NCBI GenBank assembly: GCA_963971405.1
Contig: OZ020484.1
Coordinates: forward strand, 21,824,001-21,888,000
From: Psococerastis gibbosa
Lineage: Eukaryota; Arthropoda; Insecta; Psocodea; Psocidae
Length of the DNA: 64,000 nucleotides
Reading direction: 5' to 3'
This document shows positions 13,401 to 23,166 of this stretch, in pieces. The position numbers were made by a program, and so were the translations under genes. Numbering within the stretch: the stretch's first letter is position 1; each line of letters opens with the position of its first letter. The notes under the pieces were generated by a model. That model saw nothing but the letters and a program-made list of their open reading frames with translations, made no database searches and was not told the DNA's origin.

Positions 13401-16400
13401 TGCCAAATTCTTAAATAATTCCTCGGAATTTTTTAAAAGTTGGTCCCCTTTAAATTATATGATTATACGATGGACACAATAATGCCCATGGTCCTGGTTC
13501 CTAACCTTATCTGGTTATTTTGATTGTAACTTTAAATTGCAGCCGATAAAAAATACCCATCAGCTTCGGCTACAACCGTCACAAATTAACATGATTCCAT
13601 AAAATGGCATACAAATTAATTAGTACGTAAGTATTTCCTTAAAATTCACAGAAAAACCTCGAAAATTGTTGATCCCGGAAATTTCTCGGAATAGAATTAT
13701 TTCCCACGGAATTCTGAGGTAAACGATGGAATGTGACAGCCCTGCTCCAGAATCTAGTAACTAAGTAACATTGCATCGTGAGGGGCCGCAGAGCAGCAGA
13801 GCTCCAATACCACTCTTAGGGCCGTCCCGCGGTCCCTGTTATCAGGGCTTTTGGGCCTTTTAGAGACTGTGTAGGGTCCCCACAGCTGATAATATATAGA
13901 ACGCGGCCGGTCCATCCAAGTCACAGACGACTGTACCGGCGGAGTCCTGAATACGGCACTGAATGGGTAACGGTTGCATAGCTCGTGTGCCCATTTGACA
14001 AATATAACGGGAACTAATCACAAGGAACATGTTCCTGTCCACATGCAGCTTTGTTTACTACAAAACCACGTGGTCAACAACAAGTTGGACCGTCATACAA
14101 TAAAATAAGAAACGCCATTCATAAAATGATCGTGCCAGACTAGAAATTACAAGGGACATTGATTACTGTATTATCACCCACAGAAATAGCGTCGCTTACC
14201 AAACGTTTTTTATAGGTAGGTACCGGTACTTAGCCTGCTCATACATTCCCCACGTGACTGGGCGTGGTGAGTATCATCATGTAGGTATCAGATTTCTATC
14301 ATACGAAAAAAAAACACCGAGGCACGACAACCAGCAGTGAGGGTTGAGGCCTGAGAACTGGTAGATTTATTAGAGATGTTGATGAAGAATGGCGTGTGCG
14401 TATGACCTCACGATAGTAAGTGTAACTTCGCCAATCAATTGAAGGACCCAGTGGAAGAGGGGATTAAGTCACATCCCCCCCTCCCCCAGATTTTATCATG
14501 GCAGAAGGTGTCATATGCCCAAGCCATTCACACATATTTGCAGGTTCCATGCTATGGTATTTGTTTTACATGCTGGCAAGTGCATTTTTTCTAGTCTTCA
14601 CTGGTCTTTCTCGCCCCCCCCCCCCTTGGTTGGATCCGCCACTGCATCAGAATCAGGCTCCCTTACAACAATAACCGGCGTTCCGAGCTCTGCATTTTCA
14701 TAACACTGCCTTGACAATAAGCAGTCAAAGGCACTTCCGCACTTTTGCACAAGAGTACGTATAATTTAGGTAGGCACTTATAATGTACTGTACATACCAG
14801 ACACGCCATACGACATGACGCCTGGATGACTAACAATGTTAATGAGTAAAGAATGCGAATGGGTTTAGCCTAGATGACTTTCTCTATAGAAGCGATTCCT
14901 TTAGCGTCGATCAATAATAGGCACAGTAAAACTGAGCCAAGTTCAAAGGATGACATTGCACAGCTATTTTTTTGGCGCTTTTTTCCGTAGCGTACCGAAA
15001 CAACAACCGCCCTACTTTTATTTATGTATACAAAGTCTGTTTTTACATAAGGAGTCACATAACAGAATTAATGAGAAATACTGAAGTCTATGGACATTAC
15101 AAGGGACAGTAGCAGGCTGCGAACTGTTAGCGTTAAGCAGTCAACCTAGCTATGACACAGAGGATGTTTCCCCATATCGCTATAGCTTAGTTTAGGTTGG
15201 TACATAGAGTGCGACTACCAGTTTGCCAAGCCGGCCGCCATACCAAGTTGAATCCAGCGGACCAGAGCAGGTTCAAAGCTGCAGATAACTTGGTCGTGTG
15301 CACAGTGCTGGTAGGGAAACATGGTAGGACTTGTCCTGGTCACCTCCGAACTAATCGTGTGACTTCACTGTGTTTCCCAAGTGGTTCGGAATCCACTATA
15401 ATCTGGAGGTCCACTGTCCTATGGGCTGGCATAGGACAGTCAAGTCGCAGTCGCTCTATGGGTCCAAATATGAGGCCAAAGTCGCTATTAACCCGACAAA
15501 CACTACTACTACTACCAGTTTGCCAGAAGCCAAAATTCATACGGAAACAATATAATATATAGGCGCAAATTCCACCGACCTTGATAGTGATAGTGATACT
15601 GATATTGACGAGGTAGCAGACATTAAAGACAGTCTAAAAATGTCTGCTACCACGTCAATATCAGTATCACTATCACTATCGAGGTCGGTGGAAAAAGCGC
15701 CTTATTAGAATCCCAGTGATGTCGGAAAAATCAATGAGGTCGGGCAGGGCAAAGTTTAAGGGGCCAGTAAAAGTATACCTACTGTATGTCCAAAAATAGT
15801 CAGTAAAAAAAGATAGTGATTAAGATATATAAGGTTGTAAGTACATACCCCTGTCAAAACCTAATGGGTCGTGGGACAGTGGTAGATTTCATAGCGATAG
15901 ACATCTCCAGAAACCACGCATATTGTCATAATTCCAAGCCATTCGCATGGACTTTCTCATAGACAACTTACTACATGTAATTTACTTTGTACTGTACATG
16001 TAAAGAACCTGCTACATCACAAGAAACATGGAATAACAATACCTATACTTATAGTTGCGTAATAGACTAAGCAGGCCAAATTATGATGTACCTGGTAAAT
16101 TAGAATATAATGGGATATTCCAACAGCTATTGCCCTTATCGATTAAAGCTGTAGAAAAACAGGGACTGCATCAGAACTATATTTTATGAACTAGGTTGGA
16201 ATTAGCTTCACTGCGCCATATGTATGACGTATGTAGGTACGAGTATATGTAATGGTCTAACGAAAGCCTCGTGGTGATAACCTTTACTATGAGTTAGTAT
16301 TTTTTGGTATTTAAACGGAAAATTACTATGGGCCTACTGATTATATACTGATATTGTGTGTGAACATGGCATAAGCTTGGGTGCAGTGCGGCTTAGTAAA

Positions 16401-19373
16401 ATTTCGGTTAATAATACAATAAAACCTAGTCCATTAATTTAATACGGAATATCACAAGCTAGAATGACAGCACAGCTAAATCATAGTCTCTTTCAAGCAA
16501 CAACATCAAAAGAACGGTAATTACTAAAAAAAACATGAAACCATTCTGACAGATGGAGACCGATCCGTGTTTATCAATGCTAAAAAACCATCGCGCACCA
16601 CTTGTGCCAAAGAAAGTTGTTGCCAGCCGGATGACAACCTGGAGTAAGGCCACACCACAAGAAAGGAATAGAGTGAAAATAGAAAAATTACGTGATCTTC
16701 AACCGTCATAATGGAGAATTGTGGGGAAATGCTGATGATATTTTCTTTCTAGATTTTTTTTCTACAGAAAATCACCAAGCCGATAATAGGTTCAAGATGG
16801 ACACCCGACTAATAACAATTAGAAAGACGTGTCAACGCTAAAGCAATCACCAGTGTGGTGTGACAGTAAACATATTATTGCAAAGCTTCAAACCACCTAG
16901 AAATGGCTTGAAATTGATCCCTCGATCCACAGCGCGTACCTGCGTGATTTTGAGAGATTAAGCTGCCAGTTGGATTCCGGAATACGTGGCCAACGTAATG
17001 ATACGTTACCATTCCGGTCGGAGCCTTTTCAAGCCTTTTCAACTTTGTAATATTCTGAATACATATTTTACAATGAATTACATATTAGTAAATATTACAT
17101 AAAACAAGTTGACAAACACGACCGGTTTCGACCTTATATCATCGTCAAGTTCATGTCATGGTCATTTCAAGTTTTTTAGTGTTTTATGTAATATAATTTA
17201 TTTTAAAATATGTCGCCAAGATGACCAGAGTTCGAAAACACACAAAAATATACAATAGAACACAAATTCACACATGCACAAACAATTTGAAATACCTCAA
17301 GAAATATAAAAAAAATCAGTAAGTTGACTATAATTGTATCCACTACCTAGTTTGACTTTGTCTATCAACAAAGCAAAGTCACGTAAGGAAAACTTATACG
17401 CCGGACCTGGGTCCACTCAACCCTAGTGGGTAAGGGAAAGCGCGGCTGCTGACCACAACACCCCAAGCAAAGCAGTGAAATTAAAATGCCCGAAATACTT
17501 GGCCATAATATGGGAGAACAGTCGCATTACCATTCTGAGGCGCATATCATCTCATGCAAGGTCGTAGCCAGTACAGGATTTTTTCGGGGGGGGGGGGGGG
17601 TGTTTCAGAAATTTCATGGGTTATTACATAGTGGTTTTTATTTCCCCCCTCAAAATCCGATTCTATCTAGTATCAAGCCATTTCATTTCAAGGGGGGGGG
17701 GGGTTTGAACCCCCCCTTGGCTACGGCCTTGATCGCATGACTGCACTATTTCTAACAGACAAGACTTGTAACTCATCCACCGGACCATCCAACCCTAATG
17801 GGTCTTGAAATGAAATGAAAAACGTCTTTATATTAGACGAGCTTTAGCCCCGAAGGACTACTCTACAAGCTAATCTTCACGGGTAGGAACAACGCGGCTT
17901 CGTGGCACGTTGCTCACCACAACATCCCAAGTATAGCAGTGATCATGAAAGAGGATCTTCCACCAGTCCACAGGCGTAGACTTCTATTTCTATGGGATGT
18001 CGTGCAACGGCGTTTTTTTTTCAGGTCAATAAGACGACGTGAATATTCACAATATGAACTTGAAAAGAATGCGGAAGAGCAGGCACATGGTATGTGTAGG
18101 CACAGGCAGGGAGAGTCCTATTTAACGGTACCAATCAGTATCCGTCGGATCCGTCCTACCAGGTAAACTACTCACAAATTGACCTTCAAGGACGTTCTAT
18201 ACTTTTGTACCCATCACAGTCTTTTAAGCTCAAGTTGACCCCAGAAATGGGATGGGACCTCATTCTGCCTTTAAACTTGTTGTTTTATGGAAAGGATATC
18301 AGGTGTCCCTTTTCTCTTATCGGCCGGGGCACTTTCCGAAAATCCAGTAACATATCGAAAGTAACTAATATTCGGACCTGTTAGTAAATTTAGCGATTGG
18401 GCGCCATAGAATCAGTTTTTACGAGTCTCGAGATCTTTCGTGTCATTTGCTTCTAAGTCATCGATAATAAAATATTCTTAGAACAAACTTTCTTAACATA
18501 GTGATACCTACTTCACACATTATGGACACAGTACTCGGCTCCACCATTCTAACATAGCATATTGTTGGAAGTAAGCTAACACCAGGATACTCTAGAATAA
18601 CCTGGGGGCTGTTTTGCAATGGTCTAAGTCAAGCATTTCATGCTTTTTCCAGTGATGTTTTTCTGTCATCCCGTAATAATTCTCAACTAGTCATAATTCT
18701 TAAAAGGTCAGGCATCAGGGGTGTAAAATGTTTGCGAAAGGTTGGTGACTGGCCCATAATATGAGGCAATTGTTTTTGTCAAAAATTTAAGTGTTACGAA
18801 ATAATTGTTAATTTGCGGTCATTTTCTGGAAAGACACTAGCCGGGCCACGGGTTGGGCAAGCCAATACGACAATGCCCTCGGAATTAGATACAGAAACGA
18901 TATGGGACTGTGGAGCTAAGCTGCGAAGACAGTCAAGTTGCTTATTTGACCGTGGTGTTCAGTTAACCTAGACTTTATTTTATTTTCAGTACTGTACTAA
19001 TAGGCTACTCATTTAATTAATAAAGGATGCATAATGTACCGAAACTAAGTCATTTTTCGTCAAAATTATTCCCTGTTTTTGAGAGATCCAATTATCCGAA
19101 TGGGGCAGGGTCCTCCGGTCACAATTGATTGCGATAATTAGAGTTCTAACTATGTATAGTTCAATAATCGTTAATTCTTCAAAGAATCATTTACCTATGA
19201 CTAATAAGGTTTGTCTTCTGTAAATATAAGATATTGTGGAACTTACCGGAAATGAAGCCTGCGACTAAATCACCTTCCCCATTAGGGGGTGTTTGCGGCT
19301 GTTGGGCACACGACTGTCTACTAAAAATATATACAACAGCGAGAAACCACTGAGTGGCAGTCAGCTTCACCAT
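4246..19373 (-). CDS. mas: Masquerade: secreted serine protease homologue with five CLIP domains
   Basis: Eleven coding exons (- strand): 19373-19247, 12648-12437, 11700-11658, 11283-11073, 10758-10458, 10013-9821, 8907-8692, 7771-7534, 6238-5961, 5615-5461, 4413-4246. All junctions are GT-AG and phase-consistent, giving 713 residues. Order: signal peptide (about 1-23); CLIP1 57-87; CLIP2 136-166; CLIP3 215-244; CLIP4 281-309; CLIP5 348-381; Pro/Thr-rich linker; protease-like domain from 469 (R468|VVGG). His510 (TAAHC) and Asp562 (DNDIALL) are kept, but the catalytic Ser is Gly661 (GDGGGPL), so it should not cleave peptide bonds. Drosophila Masquerade likewise has five CLIP domains and a Gly-substituted protease fold. 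Family members act outside the cell in muscle attachment and adhesion, and related homologues act as cofactors in melanisation. The start is the only Met preceding a signal peptide. Orthology is very likely; function here is inferred. Confidence 0.95.
4414..5460 (-). mobile_element. mas last intron: foldback element with a SINE inside
   Basis: Almost the whole intron is repeats. Arms of about 110-150 bp (4560-4700 and 5045-5212) are inverted copies sharing gttattatgggga and cgtaaaatagg..tcaaactttt. Between them lies a reverse SINE1 (4742-4922). Another SINE1 head fragment lies at 4481-4547. A G14 run is at 5370-5383. Confidence 0.8.
4742..4922 (-). repeat. SINE1 copy (tRNA-derived)
   Basis: Reverse copy of the SINE at 62258-62436. 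Shared landmarks in sense orientation are ctttcacccgaaag, a box-B-like ggttcatgtccc, cttgggagggcatgtaa, cctagttgagtg and ggttggcttagtaatag. Lies in the loop of the foldback element. Confidence 0.8.
5461..5615 (-). CDS. mas: mas exon 10
   Basis: Acceptor ttttcag|CT, donor CAG|gttggt. Residues 607-658, ending DACQ, the lead-in to the substituted active-site box. Confidence 0.95.
5616..5960 (-). other. mas intron 9, nothing recognised
   Basis: A 345-bp intron with normal splice ends. No repeat family or reading frame of interest seen. The ORF at 5859-6176 is an out-of-frame shadow of exon 9. Confidence 0.6.
5961..6238 (-). CDS. mas: mas exon 9: Asp box
   Basis: Acceptor tttcag|CATAG, donor GAAG|gtgtgt. 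Residues 514-606 with DNDIALL (Asp562) and VTGYGYMGE, in place of the usual GWG. Confidence 0.95.
6239..7533 (-). other. mas intron 8, holding repeat F copy 1
   Basis: Intron largely occupied by repeat F (6535-7249, + orientation). A broken G run sits near 6515-6534 and an A run near 6648-6665. Confidence 0.7.
6535..7249 (+). repeat. Repeat F, longest copy
   Basis: Begins tgtccacctgacgtcactgg and ends near acgtataaattggaaagcaa. Landmarks: ccggtttcgttactcaa, a tcaaggggtcagcgacc block, aatcgttggagccgttttt, a (gaca) run near 7105-7127, and ccacttttttgggttcctgg. Other copies: 52590-53255 (near full length), 57541-57879, 20055-20515 and 42555-42810. Class unknown; the conserved 3' part suggests a retroposon tail. 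Confidence 0.75.
7534..7771 (-). CDS. mas: mas exon 8: activation-site region and His box
   Basis: Acceptor tttcag|TG, donor ACAAA|gtaagc. Residues 435-513: Cys456 (probable bridge to the protease fold), R468|VVGG, and TAAHC with His510. Confidence 0.95.
7772..8691 (-). other. mas intron 7, holding a SINE2
   Basis: Contains SINE2 (about 8495-8665). The rest, including the ORF at 8304-8687, shows no recognisable feature. Confidence 0.6.
8495..8665 (+). repeat. SINE2 copy 1 (tRNA-derived)
   Basis: Shares with 20826-20995 the head ggccaggtggtaacgtgctt (here variant), cttgtgcga, atcgg..acgt, and the tail atcggat..tgtttgcatgcgatt. The head looks like a tRNA box A. Confidence 0.7.
8692..8907 (-). 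CDS. mas: mas exon 7: second half of CLIP5 and linker
   Basis: Acceptor tttcag|GTAAT, donor ACTG|gtgcgt. Residues 363-434: CLIP5 closes with QCC (379-381), followed by a Pro/Thr/Ser-rich stalk. Confidence 0.92.
8908..9820 (-). other. mas intron 6, holding hairpin element J1
   Basis: Carries the inverted-repeat element J1 (9156-9354). Nothing else was recognised. Confidence 0.6.
9156..9354. repeat. Family J hairpin element, copy J1
   Basis: Inverted arms: cattttagcaaatgggtagt on the left matches the complement of actacccatttgctacaatg on the right. Internal landmarks acttcagaagattt and gtggttttcc are shared with the J copies near 45.9, 48.0 and 48.45 kb. Confidence 0.75.
9821..10013 (-). CDS. 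mas: mas exon 6: second half of CLIP4, first half of CLIP5
   Basis: Acceptor attcag|CAT, donor TTCC|gtaagt. Residues 299-362: CLIP4 ends with VCC at 307-309, and CLIP5 starts at Cys348. Phase 0 in, phase 1 out. Confidence 0.92.
10014..10457 (-). other. mas intron 5, holding a tRNA-like sequence
   Basis: Contains a tRNA-like or SINE-head sequence on the - strand at 10093-10165. Otherwise nothing was recognised. Confidence 0.55.
10093..10165 (-). repeat. tRNA-like sequence, probably a SINE head
   Basis: On the - strand it reads a box-A-like tagtgtagtaa and a box-B-like gttcgagtcccacc about 45 bp later, with a possible ggcagaacc start. I could not fold a clean cloverleaf, and it lies inside an intron on the gene strand, so a SINE relic is likelier than a tRNA gene. 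Confidence 0.4.
10458..10758 (-). CDS. mas: mas exon 5: CLIP3 and first half of CLIP4
   Basis: Acceptor ttccag|AA, donor TCG|gtaagc. Residues 198-298. CLIP3 (215-244), a Pro/Ser/Thr linker, then the first three cysteines of CLIP4. The exon is distinctly GC-rich compared with its flanks. Confidence 0.92.
10759..11072 (-). other. mas intron 4, nothing recognised
   Basis: AT-rich intron of 314 bp with normal splice ends. No repeats or coding signal seen. Confidence 0.6.
11073..11283 (-). CDS. mas: mas exon 4: CLIP2
   Basis: Acceptor gttttag|TA, donor TCG|gtaagc. Residues 128-197: CLIP2 (136-166) then a Ser/Thr-rich linker. Phase 1 in, phase 2 out. Confidence 0.93.
11284..11657 (-). other. mas intron 3, nothing recognised
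   Basis: AT-rich intron of 374 bp with no features beyond its splice sites. Confidence 0.6.
11658..11700 (-). CDS. mas: mas exon 3: 43-nt microexon
   Basis: Acceptor tttgcag|GTG, donor ACCG|gtaaga. Encodes [14 protein letters not shown] plus one base. It fits the phases on both sides exactly, but being linker sequence it could be alternatively skipped only with a frameshift (43 is not a multiple of 3). Confidence 0.75.
11701..12436 (-). other. mas intron 2, holding repeat K copy 2
   Basis: Contains repeat K at about 12025-12260 (gcgggg, acgcattttggcgga, cgaagactta, ctcctccggggg). No coding evidence in the small ORF at 12083-12268, which is this repeat. Confidence 0.65.
12437..12648 (-). CDS. 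mas: mas exon 2: CLIP1
   Basis: Acceptor ctgcag|GT, donor CAG|gtatga. Residues 43-113: six-cysteine CLIP domain (57-87) followed by a Pro/Lys/Thr-rich linker. Phase 1 in, phase 0 out. Confidence 0.93.
12881..13029. repeat. Short inverted-repeat element E
   Basis: taacaccgtttggcc near 12904 is the near-complement of ggccaaacgatgtta near 12979. The outer ends acacatagtatata and acatactatgtatc also pair. Single copy in the window, no coding capacity. Confidence 0.6.
13395..13744. mobile_element. hAT-like non-autonomous element (350 bp)
   Basis: Terminal inverted repeats begin CAGGGCTGcCA and end TGaCAGCCCTG. It is flanked on both sides by the exact 8-bp duplication CTCCAGAA (13387-13394 and 13745-13752). 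The 8-bp target duplication and CAGGG-type ends are hallmarks of hAT transposons. No transposase ORF. Confidence 0.88.
15561..15704. repeat. Family B palindrome, copy B1
   Basis: Near-perfect hairpin with outer ends aggcgc/gcgcct and loop-side agcagacatt...aatgtctgct. The mid-stem is gatagtgatagtgatactga, unlike the other copies, yet both arms carry it. Possible TAT flanks on each side. Confidence 0.9.
17042..17214 (-). repeat. Inverted repeat with a hammerhead-like core
   Basis: Arms with acatatttta and attacataaaaca (left) match the complement of tgttttatgtaatat and ttaaaatatgt (right). Between them, on the - strand, lies ttgacgatga followed by aaggtcgaaaccggtcgtg. This resembles the CUGANGA...GAAAC core of the minimal hammerhead ribozymes of Penelope-like retroelements, but the first core C is a T and stem II looks shortened, so it is probably inactive. 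Confidence 0.4.
17557..17731. mobile_element. hAT-like non-autonomous element with G tracts (175 bp)
   Basis: Ends CAAGGTCGTAGCCAG and CTTGGCTACGGCCTTG are inverted repeats. Flanking 8-mers ATCTCATG (17549-17556) and ATCGCATG (17732-17739) differ at one base, as an aged target duplication would. Contains G15 (17586-17600) and a second G run near 17691-17703. Confidence 0.8.
17805..17873 (+). repeat. Repeat H, copy 1
   Basis: Starts with gaaatgaaatgaaaaacgtc, then gagctttagccccgaagg and ctactctac. Other copies: 39183-39248 (same strand) and 63896-63975 (opposite strand). It interrupts a duplicated block in mas intron 1, so it inserted there. Confidence 0.75.
19247..19373 (-). CDS. mas: mas exon 1: start codon and signal peptide
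   Basis: Encodes residues 1-42 plus one base. Hydrophobic core WFLAVVYIF, probable cleavage after SCA. Donor TCCG|gtaagt leaves phase 1. Confidence 0.9.
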
Positions 19374-19767
19374 TCTGTCCTGCCTTTACAATTATCACAA
19401 ATCACTGCAACTGTTATCGCAACCGAAATATCCCTTGCGTCATGACCGGAGTAACCGTCCAGTCCTAAACATTTTTGCAATACCTAGCTACATTCGGACA
19501 AAATATCGAAAACTCTACCGGTACTACACAAGCGAAGCCAGAGGACTGAACAACTGCTCCTGGTGGCGGTACTCACAAACTAGTGTTGGCCTGTTGGGTA
19601 CCAACCTACTGCCTCTAGATGGGCAAACTCCATGGGAAGTCACTGTGACCAATCCAATTTAACTTCATAGAAACTTCAAGCTATAGTTTATACCTTACTT
19701 CAAGAACCCGTACATGCTTTCCTATTTGCTATCTACAAGCACATTCAGCACAGCGGACCTACCTACT

Positions 19768-19905
19768 ATGGCGATTATTTTTAATATTAATGTGGGAGTG
19801 AAAATGTTAACAAGATAATTTTACAATGGAACGTGCTATTCAAAATTGTTTTGTTAATTTTTAACCCCAGGAATAGGTTAATACTAAACGACATACCAGG
19901 TCCGC
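19768..19905. repeat. Family A variant (A-prime), copy 1
   Basis: ctactatggcgattattttt at the start, aagataattttacaatgga in the centre and ttaaccccaggaata at the end. Matches the variants at 35165-35300 and 46626-46760. Confidence 0.65.
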
Positions 19906-20054
19906 AAGTACCGTAAAAGAGAGACCATGGTACCTATATAATTGTTTTACGGTTAAATTTATTGCTATAAGTCTAGAATGGAATATTATACTACACAATA
20001 CTACAGACATGTACTGGGCTATAGATTACACATAAATATTAAAAAAATTATAAC

Positions 20055-20515
20055 CTTATCAGTTTTGTTACTCTGTTTACCACCTAAAACATACCTCAAG
20101 TTAGAAAGCATAGACGGAATGGTTCCTCATAAAAATTATTTTTTAAACAGTTTTCATGAAAATTCAGTTGTTTTTTTCCCTCCACAACTATCGCGACCTT
20201 ATGGATTTTGTTCACATTGATAACGATTACAATATAATATGCTAATTAAAAAAAAAAAAAAAAGACTGGAGCCGCTTTTCAGGAAACATTTTACAAGTAG
20301 TTTTTTTAATTTTAATTTTTGGGAGTTAGGCCAAAATAGAAAAAATGGTTCCTGCATTCCAAATTTCACAAAAATGAATCGAGCAGTTTGCCCAATAATG
20401 GACGGACATACAGATATTTCATTTAAAAAAAAAACAACACATTTTTGGTTCCTGGGACGTTAAAATTTCAAAGCTTTCCTTCTATTTAGTATTAACGTAT
20501 AAATATTAGGAAATC
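20055..20515 (+). repeat. Repeat F, partial copy
   Basis: Shares gttttgttactctgtttacc, gccgcttttcaggaa, aatcgagcagtttgcccaa, the cagatatttcat block and the final caaagctttcctt with the long F copy at 6535-7249. Confidence 0.7.
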
Positions 20516-20825
20516 AATAATTGCAAATATAAGCGTCATTCAACAGTGAAATAATTTCTATGGACTGACTTGTAGAATAATATAACTTGCACTAATTACA
20601 GATCAGCTGTTATTTGGAGCATGGTTGTTTAATGGATGAGTTTCAAGGTAGGGTACGGACGGTACGGTACCTATAGGTAAAATTGTCCAATAACTTCTCT
20701 ATCTCTATGTATTCGTGCAGCCTTTTTAGATTAGATTATTATTGTATATTAGCCTCTATTACTACTATAACTGTAAAAACCCGAAAACCTAAAAAAACGT
20801 CTCAAACATTTTTTATTTTCATACT

Positions 20826-20995
20826 GTAGCCGACTTCGATGGCCAGGTGGTAACGTGCTTGCACTTGTGCGAGTCTTTACACGCCATGCAATCGGAGACG
20901 TGTCGTACTCATCACGGGTAATAACCTACAGAGGCGACTGAAAAGGTCAATCGGATGCATTCATTAAAATGTTTGTATGCGATTAATCTTTTCTT
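20826..20995 (+). repeat. SINE2 copy 2
   Basis: gccgacttcgatggccaggt head and tgtttgtatgcgattaatc tail, as in 8495-8665. Followed by a short A-rich tail. Confidence 0.7.
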
Positions 20996-21496
20996 ATGAA
21001 TAAAAAAAAAAAAGTACTCAAACAGGCGAGTACCAAACTGCCGGACAGTCAAAATCGGGAGGCAATTTGTATGTTACCAACTTTTTTACCCCTACCTCAG
21101 AGCATGGGATTGTCAAGCACTTGGATCAGTTCTACATCACCTCCATGGCAACAATTTATCCGCATTTGTATATTATCACAAGAAATTAGTTTGCTGCACA
21201 GAAATGTAATTTTCTAGCAATATAATAATAATATTATAGTGAAAGTGGTTGCTTATGCACTTATGCGGTGATCCAAATATACACCGATTAATTATAGTAA
21301 TGATAATGTACATCCTACTTTCCGCACGTAGTCGTAGGTCAACCGAGACAACGAGGGGTAATTACCCAATGCACTTATAGAAGGTATTTTATTTTCTAAC
21401 AAGCTTTCAAAGTGTAGAATTTCCAAGAAATGATCTTAAACATTTTTTTTAAATACTTTATCATAATTCAAACAAATACAAACTTTGACCCTTAAG

Positions 21497-21868
21497 ACAT
21501 GCTACGTAGAAAATGAGCAACCCCAAATTTGTTGACTATTTATTTTTTATTTAATTAACAAAGCAAGTTATTTAAGATTTGGCTCATGTAAGTTGTAGAA
21601 GACTCCTTCATGCATCATGATGTAATAGGAAATAATATCACAGTTTTGGTACCTACCTTAGTTCTTTCATAAATACCAGCGGGGACTACAATTTCGCGTA
21701 AACTGGAATTTTTGAAAAAACAATAAAACCGAAAAGTAGAAATACCCAATTATGTAATGCGACTACAACTTAAATGAGCCATATTTTTAATAACTTGCTG
21801 AGTTAATGAAATAAAAAATTAAAAGTATTTAATTTAGTGGTGCCAATTTTCTACGCATCATATCATAA
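21497..21868. repeat. Family C inverted-repeat element, copy C1
   Basis: Left arm: gctacgtagaaaatgagcaa, gatttggctcatgtaagttg, tagaagactccttcatgca. Right arm: complements of these, ending ggtgccaattttctacgca. Copies also at 22797-23166 and 26873-27386. Confidence 0.8.
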
Positions 21869-22796
21869 TTAATAGATATAATTCGACGACTCAAGCGCTT
21901 GCTTTTTCTCCTATTTTTTGGTACGATATTGCGGATGCACTTAAGCCTTGGGGGCCTATTGTGACCCCTACTGAGTAAATTACTATACTAAGCTGTTACT
22001 CAGGACCTGAGCTGGGATTTTGCTGGAATTGAGCCCTATTGGGGTTACATTGTTCTTGGATAGTTTAGGTTCAGGCAGCTGAACTAAGCCCGATTTTGGC
22101 TTCGCTATGGTCAGAGTAGACCTAACCATAACGGTCTCGTTCAACACACTCAATCGCTACTTCCCATTAGATCAGCACTTTCTGGGAGGCTTTAGGCAAT
22201 CTCAAACCAGTACACAAGTCATTGGGACTATTGGACATACCAGAAATAGGGTGCTCCGACAGTCGGACTGCTTTGAAGCGATAAAAAAATCTCTATTCTA
22301 TAACATTACACTAATATCATTTCTGAAAAATGCTAATATTACCAAACTATATAATTACAAAGGATTTCAAGGCCGGATTTACTTGACAAAGCCGTAGAAT
22401 CCGGCCTATCATCCCGGATTCTACTGCTATACCGTACCAAACTATATTTTCTCCGAATTTGTGAATTTTATAAATGGTTTTGATTCTCTTTATGAATTTC
22501 GCTATAGAAATAGCCGAACCAGTTGTAATGCCATTAGGGGCAAATATGACACCCCCCCCCCCCCCAAATCCTTTTATGAAAAAAAAAATTGACAAGAAAT
22601 ATCGATGGAGCTATAACAAGTTGAACATCTATTGATCTCCTTCCTACCGACCCTTTGCTGTCCGTTACTTTTTCAACAAACGAAATTATAGTTTTGCAGG
22701 CGATCGGTGCTAGAAACTATCAAGATGTAGAGGTGTATTTCTTCTAATGGATGTGATGATGGGTTTTGACGTCTCCCCTTTATCCTTAGTCTTAGT

Positions 22797-23166
22797 AGGA
22801 TATGCTACGTAGAAAATTGGCAACCCAAAATTAAATACATACTTTTCTCTCTCAGTAAGTTATTAAAAATTAGGTTCATTTAAGTTGTAGAAGACTACTT
22901 CGTGCATCATGTAATCGGGTATTTTTACTTTTCAGTTTAGTAGATTTTTTTTTTAATTCTAGTTTACGTAAATTTTAGTCCCCACTGTTTTTTTTTTTTT
23001 TTTTAAAGAACTAAGATACCAAAAATTTAATATTTCCTATTGATGATGCATGAAGTAGTCTTCTACAACTTACATGAGCCAAATCTTTAATAACTTCCTT
23101 TGTTAATTAAATAAAAAAATAGAGTCAATAAAAACAACAAATGGGATTTTTTTTGGGTGGTGCATC
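22797..23166. repeat. Family C inverted-repeat element, copy C2
   Basis: Same arms as C1: gctacgtagaaaattggcaa on the left and tgatgcatgaagtagtcttc, then ggtggtgca, on the right. The centre holds a T tract near 22988-23003. Confidence 0.75.

Larger units (their letters stand above)
12649..19246 (-). other. mas intron 1 (6.6 kb), repeat-rich
   Basis: The largest masquerade intron. It holds an inverted-repeat element (12881-13029), two hAT-like elements (13395-13744 and 17557-17731), palindrome B1 (15561-15704), an inverted repeat with a hammerhead-like core (17042-17214) and repeat H (17805-17873). A block near 17400-17470 (ggaccatccaaccctaatgggt-like, then ccacaacaccccaag) is repeated at 17775-17940, split there by repeat H. 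The stretches 13.8-15.5, 15.7-17.0 and 18.0-19.2 kb show nothing I recognise. Confidence 0.7.

Noticed and set aside
15197..15562. 121-codon ORF and its overlapping neighbours
   Set aside because: Three overlapping frames on both strands with no domain; the area shares words with sequence near 43.1 kb and looks like an unclassified repeat.
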